Assembly (NCBI GenBank): GCA_007694165.1 | Contig: RECE01000252.1 | Coordinates: 1 to 57,925, forward strand | Direction of reading: 5' to 3' | Length of the DNA stretch: 57,925 bases | Origin: Bacteroidota bacterium | GTDB lineage: Bacteria; Bacteroidota; Bacteroidia; Bacteroidales; UBA7960 | Shown: positions 24,701 through 30,427 of the stretch, piece by piece | Layout of the letters: each line of letters begins with the position of its first letter | How positions within the stretch are numbered: position 1 is the stretch's first letter | Program-made: the position numbers and the translations under genes | Notes under the pieces: model-generated | What the model was told of the DNA's origin: nothing | Database searches by the model: none | Seen by the model: only the letters and a program-made list of their open reading frames with translations

Positions 24701-26095
24701 TCTCAGGCCGAACTGGAAGATGAAACCCTGTCAGATGCCGATGCAGGAATTTACCGCTACGGCGTGGTTGCCCACTATGATGAAGAATTGATTTCTGACA
24801 TGACCCTTTCCAACGAAATATTGCTGGATGTGTTATTCAATATCAATATTGTTCTGCAACCCAACACAGGCAACGCTCAGGGGGCTTATGTAAGCATCAT
24901 CAGCCAGGATCATTTCTACGAAACTACCTTTGGAGTGAACGGGAACGAAACCACCATCGATGGCATCTGGCTTGGCACTTACGATATTTCCGTGCAGCTG
25001 GAAAATTTTGAACCTGTAAAAATGGAAGGAATTGCCATCAATGAGGCCATTACCCTCGAAATCCCGCTTACAGAACTCAAACCAGCTCCTTCCAACCTGA
25101 AGGCGCAACAGGAACCCGGAAGCGATAATTACCTGCTTACCTGGACCCTGCATGATAGCTATACCGATGATATTGAATCTTATCCGGACTTTGAGAAAGA
25201 AAACATCGGAAACTACATACTGAAAGACCTTGATGGGATGGGAACATACACCTATACGAATTTCACATGGCCCGGAGCAGGAGACCCCATGTCGTTCATG
25301 GTTTTCAACCCTTATGCCACGGTTCCTGCCATTAACCTGGAAGCTTATTCGGGTCGCCGGTACCTTGTGGCACTTGCCGGACCCTCCGGACAAAATAACG
25401 ATTGGTTGATAATCCCTGCAGGCGAAGGCAATTTCTCCTTCATGGCACAATCACTGGTGGGTTCCGAACCTGAAACATTTAACGTACTGTATTCTCTGGA
25501 CGGAAGCAATGTTGGAGACTTTACTGCATTTGAATCGGGAACTTCCATTTCTCCTCCGGCTTCATGGACACGTTATACTTTTGATGCCCCTGAAGGCACA
25601 AATTATGTGGCAGTCCAGTATACCGGTAATGATACCTACTTCCTGTTAATTGACGATTTGGAGTATCAAAAGCCCTATCATCATGTATTATCCTACAACA
25701 TTTACCTGAATGGAGACTTGATCGAAGACAATGTAATGGAAAACTTCTATCTCCTGCCAGAGCTACCAGAAGGAATTCACCTTGCTGAGGTGGAAGCTGT
25801 GTATGACTCGGGTTCTTCAGAAAGAGCAGTCATTGAAGTCCAGGGGGCAACTCTGGTAGATGAGGCTTTGGAAGAGTGGGTGCAGCTATACCCCAACCCC
25901 AGCCGTGGTGCATTTTCACTGGAACTCCCCCACCCTGCCGATGTTAAGATTATTACACTTTCAGGAGCTGTGGTTTACCATCAGCAACTTCCCGGGGGCA
26001 CAAATGCACTCAATCCGGGTCTGCCTGCAGGAACTTACCTTGTATACATCCGGACAAAAGAGGTAAACCAGGTGGTGAAACTGGTGATACATTAA
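21704..26095 (+). CDS. Large secreted multidomain adhesin-like protein with T9SS sorting domain
   Basis: A 1463-residue extracellular protein. In order: a signal peptide (about residues 1-25); a choice-of-anchor-J/cleaved-adhesin domain (about 40-210); fibronectin-III-like segments (about 220-420); two carboxypeptidase-regulatory-like domains (about 620-800, each with VxGTVxxxxxxPxEGAxV-type starts and a GxYxxxxLxxGxYN middle); more Fn3-like sequence; a second anchor-J domain (about 1150-1330); and a C-terminal type A sorting domain starting LYPNPSRG at residue 1395. The last domain directs export by the type IX secretion system and attachment to the cell surface. No peptidase or glycosidase catalytic motif was seen, so a role in adhesion or binding is inferred. 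Confidence 0.85.
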   Translation: MKKFTLPIMSLAIITAILLQSFTLQSSGKNQNLLQQPFYDNVQWHEDFAIENIEGWIMKDLDEMVPSGPFHDYPNKNTPMAFIVYNPSQTIPANTFPEFAPRTGDKAFMSIGNNTGANNDWLITRELAPHNGGIYSFYAKGTFSFFGPEEFKVGYSTTGTNESDFTFFHNPIEANFSWTQYQYTIPANAKHIAIVHVSWAYCFMVDDITFAPTVQNQAPGVISGYEAVMNMDGGLSIDLNWINPAEDANGDALASLDGIKIYRGSHPMSFEEIADLTTIEAGEESSWSDTSVEVENYYAYRLVGYNSHGQGEIWTSDFLYLGVETVPGAPNEVNFSRNEQNETVISWNEVNYGEQGGLLLDPVTGYTIIRSLGNESVTLATMHAETSFTETDAPGINLYTYQIIAHTSDENAGPPATRSYYTGMDENQQPVTWGTFQSQQVFELTRSSILSQSIYTADEIGSSGLITGLTYFSNIGAGNRTNTYKIYISKTNRNVFGTTQNNLIWEYYANQKLVFEGPVTFEPGRNAIDIAFDQPFFFDESLGENLIITVIKPLTDDLPTVTSPNFFNTPVEGMRTYYAIGFGVDLSTITTQPASWSTDEVATIPSIVTTKVTGFGSLSGTVIAGGDNSALEGVAVEITPADGSDSWQTESVLTNANGEYIVGGLLPGEYNISFFKEGYNIWETDFAITSGQNLIIDALLSDATPVLVSGTVTNQSGNPIEGAKAMLSGYSSYTAYTNASGEFALNGFGEKEYNLHVSHPLYFAHEQPFTTEDNDFALDPISLDLQAHKPMNVVAALDNGNGQVSWDIPYGLTNETGLQWGSLTQYTGWGWGGAPFTAGIRFTISDLQNMIPEDGKLTHVKAYISNQANIHIEVFEGHQAAQLIYTHAESISEEGWYTFELERAIPVDITKELWIGIRFEAGYGAYPIGIDEGPNAPQRKGSMLYDNGTWTAMSLTNKNWNIYGIVHNTVEANPMGYKVYRGLSGTDTSNWENLTPEMISQAELEDETLSDADAGIYRYGVVAHYDEELISDMTLSNEILLDVLFNINIVLQPNTGNAQGAYVSIISQDHFYETTFGVNGNETTIDGIWLGTYDISVQLENFEPVKMEGIAINEAITLEIPLTELKPAPSNLKAQQEPGSDNYLLTWTLHDSYTDDIESYPDFEKENIGNYILKDLDGMGTYTYTNFTWPGAGDPMSFMVFNPYATVPAINLEAYSGRRYLVALAGPSGQNNDWLIIPAGEGNFSFMAQSLVGSEPETFNVLYSLDGSNVGDFTAFESGTSISPPASWTRYTFDAPEGTNYVAVQYTGNDTYFLLIDDLEYQKPYHHVLSYNIYLNGDLIEDNVMENFYLLPELPEGIHLAEVEAVYDSGSSERAVIEVQGATLVDEALEEWVQLYPNPSRGAFSLELPHPADVKIITLSGAVVYHQQLPGGTNALNPGLPAGTYLVYIRTKEVNQVVKLVIH

Positions 26096-26141
26096 ATCAC
26101 CCGTTGTAACAGAAAGCCCAAACTTTCCTTATAAAATCACA

Positions 26142-26180
26142 AGAGCCTGCCCCGAACATCATCAGGGCAGGCTCTTTTTT
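26142..26180 (+). terminator. Rho-independent terminator of the T9SS cargo gene
   Basis: AGAGCCTGCCC (26142-26152) pairs perfectly with GGGCAGGCTCT (26165-26175), followed by T residues. Confidence 0.9.
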
Positions 26181-26214
26181 ATGGCTTTATTACATTGCTC
26201 AGGAAGTCTGCATA

Positions 26215-26655
26215 TCAGGGTTTAAAAAACCACACCTTGTAGTGTTCATCCTCCTGTTGCACCCAATGTTCAAAATTAAGGCTTGACGCTTTGTCGATGA
26301 GCGGGGCGGGTAAAAATGGAACTTTCAGGGCATACATAGAACCTGCCGGGAGATCTTTTAAGTCTGCAATCACCTGGTTGACGGGGTGCTCTCCTCTCTC
26401 AAGCATTTCAGAGGCATCCAGTTCCATGATAACTTTCTTTGCATCGAACCACGAAGGTTGGGTAGTAATATATCCTGCTTCTTCTCCGGCTGAAACAAGA
26501 TCCTGCCCGACCTCTTTACGCAAGTGGTTGATGAGTTCATCAACTTTAACATTGGCTATAGAAGCTGCCTGCTGCAAGGTGGCAATGCCGCGCTTCGGTT
26601 CGTGGATAATTAACTTTTCAGATTGGACTCTTTTTTTATTCTTTACTGTGCACAA
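26215..26655 (-). CDS. DUF2249-type protein with an N-terminal helical domain
   Basis: The C-terminal half (about the last 75 residues, from MELDASEMLERGEHPVNQV to YKVWFFKP) looks like a DUF2249 domain. An N-terminal helical part (IATLQQAASIANVKVDELINHLRKE) resembles DUF1858-type domains that often accompany it. Such proteins are often found near redox and nitric-oxide genes, but their function is unknown. The open frame extends upstream to 26727, which would overlap the DksA-like gene by 85 bases. I place the start at the TTG at 26655, overlapping that gene's stop by 13 bases; this start is uncertain and translational coupling is likely. Confidence 0.55.
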   Translation of the reverse strand: MCTVKNKKRVQSEKLIIHEPKRGIATLQQAASIANVKVDELINHLRKEVGQDLVSAGEEAGYITTQPSWFDAKKVIMELDASEMLERGEHPVNQVIADLKDLPAGSMYALKVPFLPAPLIDKASSLNFEHWVQQEDEHYKVWFFKP

Positions 26656-26966
26656 TTCACACAGTGTAAACTTTCGGGTCTGATGAGGATACGTCCCACG
26701 GGAATTACGCTTCCGCAGCGCATGCATTTACCAAAATCGGGTTTATCTACTTTGTCGAGCACATAATTGAGCTTTTCAAGTTTTTGGCGGGCCTGCCGCA
26801 GGGAGGCTTCCACTACGCTCCTGTTGTTAATGGCATCCATGCGCGAAACTCGACCAATGGCCACATCGGGAGCCTCAGGTTTCACCAGCTCCTCGTATTC
26901 TTTGATAATCTTTTGGGTTTTCTCTATTTCTTTATTAACCAATGCTTTTATTTCAGTTTTCTCCAT
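26643..26966 (-). CDS. TraR/DksA-type zinc-finger protein
   Basis: A 107-residue protein with a coiled-coil body (residues 1-75, rich in Lys/Glu/Leu) and a C-terminal C4 zinc finger: CMRC near residue 80 and CVNC near residue 102. This is the layout of DksA/TraR factors, which bind in the secondary channel of RNA polymerase. The acidic tip of DksA lies between its two helices; here the tip region includes GRVSRMDAINNRS, also seen in the Bacteroidota TraR/DksA C4-type family. It overlaps the DUF2249-type gene, and both are read in the same direction. Confidence 0.75.
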   Translation of the reverse strand: MEKTEIKALVNKEIEKTQKIIKEYEELVKPEAPDVAIGRVSRMDAINNRSVVEASLRQARQKLEKLNYVLDKVDKPDFGKCMRCGSVIPVGRILIRPESLHCVNCAQ

Positions 26967-27023
26967 GGCACAATAGTATCGTTTTCAAAATAAATCGCTG
27001 ATTTTCCAGACTTCTGTCAATGA

Positions 27024-27320
27024 TTACCATATGAATTTCAGAAGTTCCCAAAGACTCCATAATACAATCCATCCTGCAAACAAAGATACAAAAGAAGCAA
27101 TCCAAAACCTCTTTCTGCTTTCCTTTCTGTTGAGAATCACCTGTACTCTGATTCTTTCGAGCTCAGCAGGAGTTGCTTTTGTGTAATCAAGTTTTTGTTG
27201 CCAGGCGGCATTGATGTATTCAATCCTTGCCTGTTTGAACCAACGCTTTCTTCTGATAGCAGACTCATTCATGCGAATCTTACCTATCATATCAGCTATA
27301 TGTCCTGCTCCTCCTGTCAA
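27024..27320 (-). CDS. Small conserved membrane protein of unknown function
   Basis: A 98-residue protein. The glycine-rich start MTGGAGHIADMIGKIRMN is followed by a basic helical stretch (RRKRWFKQARIEY), and one membrane segment lies at about residues 72-95 (FWIASFVSLFAGWIVLWSLW). The N-terminal motif looks like a conserved Bacteroidota small membrane protein family as I remember it, but I cannot name a function. It lies 57 bases upstream of the DksA-like gene on the same strand and may belong to the same operon. Confidence 0.55.
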   Translation of the reverse strand: MTGGAGHIADMIGKIRMNESAIRRKRWFKQARIEYINAAWQQKLDYTKATPAELERIRVQVILNRKESRKRFWIASFVSLFAGWIVLWSLWELLKFIW

Positions 27321-27381
27321 ATCAAGTATTTTTTGTTTTTATAAAACTTCCTGAAATATACACATTAGCATAGATGAGGGC

Positions 27382-27500
27382 ACTCCGAAAAATCTTTTTT
27401 GTAACATATAAAACTAAATTTGTTATTTTAATACACACAAATTCAATTAGTTGCGGACTCCCACATTTAGGGGGCCTGGAAGTATAGTACTTTTCGGAGT
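27382..27500. repeat. Possible miniature inverted-repeat element
   Basis: ACTCCGAAAA (27382-27391) and its exact reverse complement TTTTCGGAGT (27491-27500) bracket about 99 AT-rich bases with no coding potential. It lies between two minus-strand genes. The arms are short and no target-site duplication is evident. Confidence 0.3.
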
Positions 27501-27511
27501 TTGGTCATCCA

Positions 27512-28042
27512 TCAGAAATAAAAAGTAGCCATCAATACAGGAACCAACTTCACCCCAACTCCACCCGGATTATCAAATCGTGTGGATTTTTCATCAGACT
27601 GGATAAAATTTCCCTGTATTTCCAGCCCCACGCTCAATTGTCTGGCAAGAAAATACTCCATACCCATATGGGCGCCTGCAAACAGATCCGTTTGCCTGTC
27701 GTTTTCCAGCTCCTCTTCACCATAGGGAATCAACAGCATACTTCCAACCCTGAAGCCAAAGTAAAAAGCCATATCATTGAATAAGGAATAATGGCGTGTA
27801 GCAATTCCGATGGTAAGATCAAGGTCTTTTTTCTGAAAATATTTGAAACTTACAATGGGGGAAATTACAAACCGGTTGGTCAGCCAAACCGGAACCATTA
27901 CACCTGTGTGACCAGGCTCAAAAGTAGCAGCAATGCCAACACGTCCTTCATTCTGCATATGAAAAACTGCAGGATGTTGCGCCCATCCACTTATGTTGAA
28001 TAAAATCATTAAAAGGAATATAATCGGGAAGTGTTTGTACAT
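27512..28042 (-). CDS. Outer-membrane beta-barrel-like protein
   Basis: A 176-residue protein starting MYKHFPIIFLL. It has a signal peptide of about 21 residues ending in GWAQ. The mature protein is made of short alternating beta-strands with aromatic ends (VGIAATFEPG, FYFGFRVGSM, FAGAHMGMEYFL) and finishes LVPVLMATFYF, the C-terminal aromatic pattern of an outer-membrane barrel. It is probably an eight-strand barrel of the OmpW/OmpX size class, with no specific family recognised. An ATG seven codons upstream (28063) would weaken the signal peptide and is not preferred. Confidence 0.6.
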   Translation of the reverse strand: MYKHFPIIFLLMILFNISGWAQHPAVFHMQNEGRVGIAATFEPGHTGVMVPVWLTNRFVISPIVSFKYFQKKDLDLTIGIATRHYSLFNDMAFYFGFRVGSMLLIPYGEEELENDRQTDLFAGAHMGMEYFLARQLSVGLEIQGNFIQSDEKSTRFDNPGGVGVKLVPVLMATFYF

Positions 28043-28678
28043 GTCAGTGATTTTGGTTCGCAACGCGATTTATATGTAAAGATATCAATGATTTTGCAAA
28101 ATTGCCTGCTTTATTGTAGAACAAAACCAAACAGCATTCCTGCAGACCAATAAGAAAGAATCTGCAGGAAGGCTGCTGCAATCTGTATTACAACATAAAA
28201 TGATTATCCGCAATCATGCCAGTCTTTTAGCTTTTAAACCTAATTCATATTATTCTCTGCAAATTGCGCTGTCATTTTATTGGTTTCTGTTCCCGGAATA
28301 TTTTCGCAGCGCATAGGTCAATTTAAAAATTCCTAAACTACAAAGGTTTCCGGGCCCCTGGCCCTAAGTTATATTTAATTGATCAAGCAGTAGAACTGGG
28401 CTGTAGGCCCTTAACTTTTATAGAAATAAGTTGTTTAACAGCAAAATGCGCTGTGGTTTAAACTTCATTAAAGAACTGATCTTAATGTCAGCGCAATAGC
28501 AGTTTTATTGTTTGAAGTATTGAATGTGAGATTAACTGGCAAAAATGCGGATAATCATAAAACATAATATTATAATTTCACCGTTGACCCACTCTGCTTA
28601 TTACAAAGGGGGATTATTCTTCCTTTACACTCGCCCGGAACCGCTGACAGTAACCCTGGTGATTTTGATTACAAAGTG
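28043..28678. other. Long gene-free region between the barrel gene and the rhodopsin
   Basis: About 640 bases without a credible gene. It holds a perfect inverted repeat (TTCCTGCAGA at 28137-28146 and TCTGCAGGAA at 28161-28170), whose right arm lies about 95 bases upstream of the barrel gene's start. It also has a GC-rich patch around 28349 (GGGCCCCTGGCCC) with a partner GGGCTGTAGGCCC near 28400. A structured RNA or a decayed gene is possible; neither could be shown. Confidence 0.4.
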
Positions 28679-28740
28679 GTAAAAAAAATGCTGTATCATG
28701 ATGAAGCTGCTGTTGCAGCTAATAATCATGATACAGCCAA
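28679..28740 (-). terminator. Rho-independent terminator of the rhodopsin gene
   Basis: GCTGTATCATGAT (28690-28702) pairs perfectly with ATCATGATACAGC (28725-28737). A second small hairpin (AGCTGC-TGTT-GCAGCT) sits inside the loop. On the minus strand an eight-T tract follows the stem. It lies about 25 bases past the rhodopsin stop codon. Confidence 0.9.
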
Positions 28741-28762
28741 TTATTAATCAGAAGAGGTAATA

Positions 28763-29605
28763 TCAGGCTTCTTTGCCTTCCACATATCCTTCTTCAAGAC
28801 TCATGTAGCGCGCTACAACTGTGAGCAGCACCCCATAGATAACTTTGGAAGAGACATCTGCGATGGTATAGGTAATCTGTCGTCCAACAATACCAATTTC
28901 ATTGAACAAAGCACCTTCAATCCCACCCAGGTGAGGCATCAGGAAAGCGCCGGGGTAAAGCATCCATGAGAATAGGAAAAGCACCCAAATAGAACCCAGT
29001 ACCTTTTGAGCTTTGGCTGGAATGCCTTCTTTTCCTTCAGTGATAACTTTCCTCATAAGAATGAGAATGTGAATAAAGAACAACGTGGAGATTGCTCCCC
29101 ATGCGGCAAATACATAAATATTGGTTACTTCATAAAACTGACCAATATATCCAGTTATAATCATACCTGCACCGGAGAACCAGAATTGATTTCTGATACT
29201 GGAAAATTTGGATTTGGTAAGAGATACCACGAACAAAATCTGGAATAGCAACATGGGCACATCAATCAGCCAGTTTAAGTACCTGTAACCATTGTTAAAC
29301 AAATCTTGTCCTTCACCCAAAAAATACCGGCCTCTTTCAGCATCAAATACAAAGCTGCTGGTCCAGTTTCCAGCCTGAACATAAAGAAGTAGAAAAGCAG
29401 AAACCATTACTACTACCGATAAAACTGAAGACGTCCGGTATTTGGGAGCTACCGTTTTGATAGTAAGAATAAAATAAAATAAACCTGCAAGCATCACAGC
29501 ATAACCCAGTGTCAATACATGGGCAACCATCTGGTATGCCATTTCACTAAGCCCTTGCTCAAGGCCCACATAGTTTTCAAAAGTTGCATTGCCTAACTGT
29601 TTCAT
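28763..29605 (-). CDS. NDQ-type microbial rhodopsin (predicted light-driven sodium pump)
   Basis: A 280-residue seven-helix retinal protein very close, as I remember that sequence, to the sodium pump KR2. Helix C reads RYLNWLIDVPMLLFQ, giving Asn111, Asp115 and Gln122: the NDQ motif that replaces the proton-pump DTD/DTE triad. The retinal lysine is Lys254 in ADVSSKVIYG, with Asp250 as the second counter-ion region residue, plus Arg108, Ser69 and His29 as in KR2. Leu119 at the spectral-tuning site predicts green absorption. At the cytoplasmic uptake side it has Ser60 and Thr262 where KR2 has Asn61 and Gly263. An upstream ATG at 29665 exists, but MKQLGNATFEN at 29605 matches the KR2 start. It is a single-gene unit, flanked by two terminators. 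No retinal-synthesis gene is in the window. Confidence 0.95.
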   Translation of the reverse strand: MKQLGNATFENYVGLEQGLSEMAYQMVAHVLTLGYAVMLAGLFYFILTIKTVAPKYRTSSVLSVVVMVSAFLLLYVQAGNWTSSFVFDAERGRYFLGEGQDLFNNGYRYLNWLIDVPMLLFQILFVVSLTKSKFSSIRNQFWFSGAGMIITGYIGQFYEVTNIYVFAAWGAISTLFFIHILILMRKVITEGKEGIPAKAQKVLGSIWVLFLFSWMLYPGAFLMPHLGGIEGALFNEIGIVGRQITYTIADVSSKVIYGVLLTVVARYMSLEEGYVEGKEA

Positions 29606-29673
29606 AAAAATATTTGTTAAATGAGTTTTAATTGAATTTTGTGAACACTCAAACAACAGAATCAATATTTGTT

Positions 29674-29705
29674 TTGTTTAATGAATCTATTAATTTATTA
29701 AACAA
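29674..29705. promoter_or_regulatory. Inverted repeat upstream of the rhodopsin gene (possible operator)
   Basis: TTGTTTAAT (29674-29682) and ATTAAACAA (29697-29705) are perfect inverted arms 14 bases apart, 69-100 bases before the rhodopsin start codon. No recognisable TAnnTTTG element was found near it. It could bind a dimeric regulator, but AT-rich sequence gives such repeats by chance more often. Confidence 0.35.
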
Positions 29706-29781
29706 TTATTCGTTTTTTAACATAATTGCTTTTTAGGCAAGAATCATTTTGCCTGAATGGCTATACAAACCTTTGGGCAAT

Positions 29782-29813
29782 AAAAAAGGGAACAGGCACG
29801 AAAACCTGTTCCC
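29782..29813 (-). terminator. Rho-independent terminator of the first hydrogenase operon
   Basis: GGGAACAGG (29788-29796) pairs perfectly with CCTGTTCCC (29805-29813). On the minus strand six T follow the stem. It separates hydC1 from the rhodopsin gene. Confidence 0.9.
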
Positions 29814-29842
29814 GCAATGGGAGTAATACAAAAAGCCGAAGA

Positions 29843-30334
29843 TTACTCTTCTTTTTCGTATTCTTTGAGGATCTCTTTTACTCCATCGGTAGTAACACGA
29901 CCATATGTTTTGTCGCCAACCATAACTACAGGAGCCAGACCACACGCACCCACGCAACGCAGGCAAGTGATAGAGAATTTACCATCGGCGGTAGTTTCGC
30001 CTACTGGCACTTTGAGAATGCGTTTGAATTCGTCCAGTACTTTTTCGGCTCCTCTAACATAGCAGGCCGTTCCCGTGCATATAGAGATGGGGAAGCGTCC
30101 GCGTGGGAGCATGGTAAAGAAAGAATAAAAGGTTACTACCCCATAAACTTTGGCCACGGGAATATTCAGTTCTTCTGCTACTACTTCCTGTATTTCTGCA
30201 GGCAGATAACCGAAGTGCTCCTGGGCTTTGTGCAAAACGTTAATCAGCTCACCTGCCTCGTTGTTAAACGAGAGGGAAATCTCCTTAAGTTTCTGCACAT
30301 CACTGTCTTTTAATTTAAGTTTTACTGAAGTCAT
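29843..30334 (-). CDS. hydC: NuoE-like [2Fe-2S] subunit of the first trimeric hydrogenase (HydC1)
   Basis: A 163-residue thioredoxin-fold [2Fe-2S] protein, homologous to NuoE and to HydC of electron-bifurcating hydrogenases. The four ligands appear as CTGTAC (near residue 90) and CLRCVGAC (near 125). FGYLP and VYGVVTFYSFF are family blocks. An upstream in-frame start at 30412 would reach into a hairpin between genes, so MTSVKLK at 30334 is preferred. It is the last gene of the hydB1-hydA1-hydC1 series and should carry electrons between the NADH module and the hydrogenase. Confidence 0.9.
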   Translation of the reverse strand: MTSVKLKLKDSDVQKLKEISLSFNNEAGELINVLHKAQEHFGYLPAEIQEVVAEELNIPVAKVYGVVTFYSFFTMLPRGRFPISICTGTACYVRGAEKVLDEFKRILKVPVGETTADGKFSITCLRCVGACGLAPVVMVGDKTYGRVTTDGVKEILKEYEKEE

Positions 30335-30375
30335 TATATGTGATATTTTTTTGTTACGAAATAAATTTACTCCAG

Positions 30376-30419
30376 ACCCGGTGTAAGTCTGCAGGAAAAA
30401 GCCTGCAGACAAAACGGGT
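30376..30419 (-). other. Stem-loop between hydA1 and hydC1
   Basis: An inner perfect stem, GTCTGCAGG (30387-30395) with CCTGCAGAC (30402-30410), sits inside an outer ACCCG/CGGGT stem. No T tract follows, so full termination is unlikely. It may set mRNA stability and therefore subunit ratio. Confidence 0.6.
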
Positions 30420-30427
30420 TTGATAAA

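Noticed and set aside
26655-26727. DUF2249-type protein start at 26727
   Set aside because: The added residues are the out-of-frame image of the DksA-like zinc finger and do not resemble a domain.
28330-28420. Signal recognition particle RNA or other known RNA at a GC-rich patch
   Set aside because: The patch GGGCCCCTGGCCC lacks the conserved SRP domain IV motif and surrounding stem that I would expect.
28763-29605. Proton-pumping proteorhodopsin
   Set aside because: Helix C carries Asn-Asp-Gln instead of the Asp-Thr-Glu or Asp-Thr-Asp set of proton pumps.
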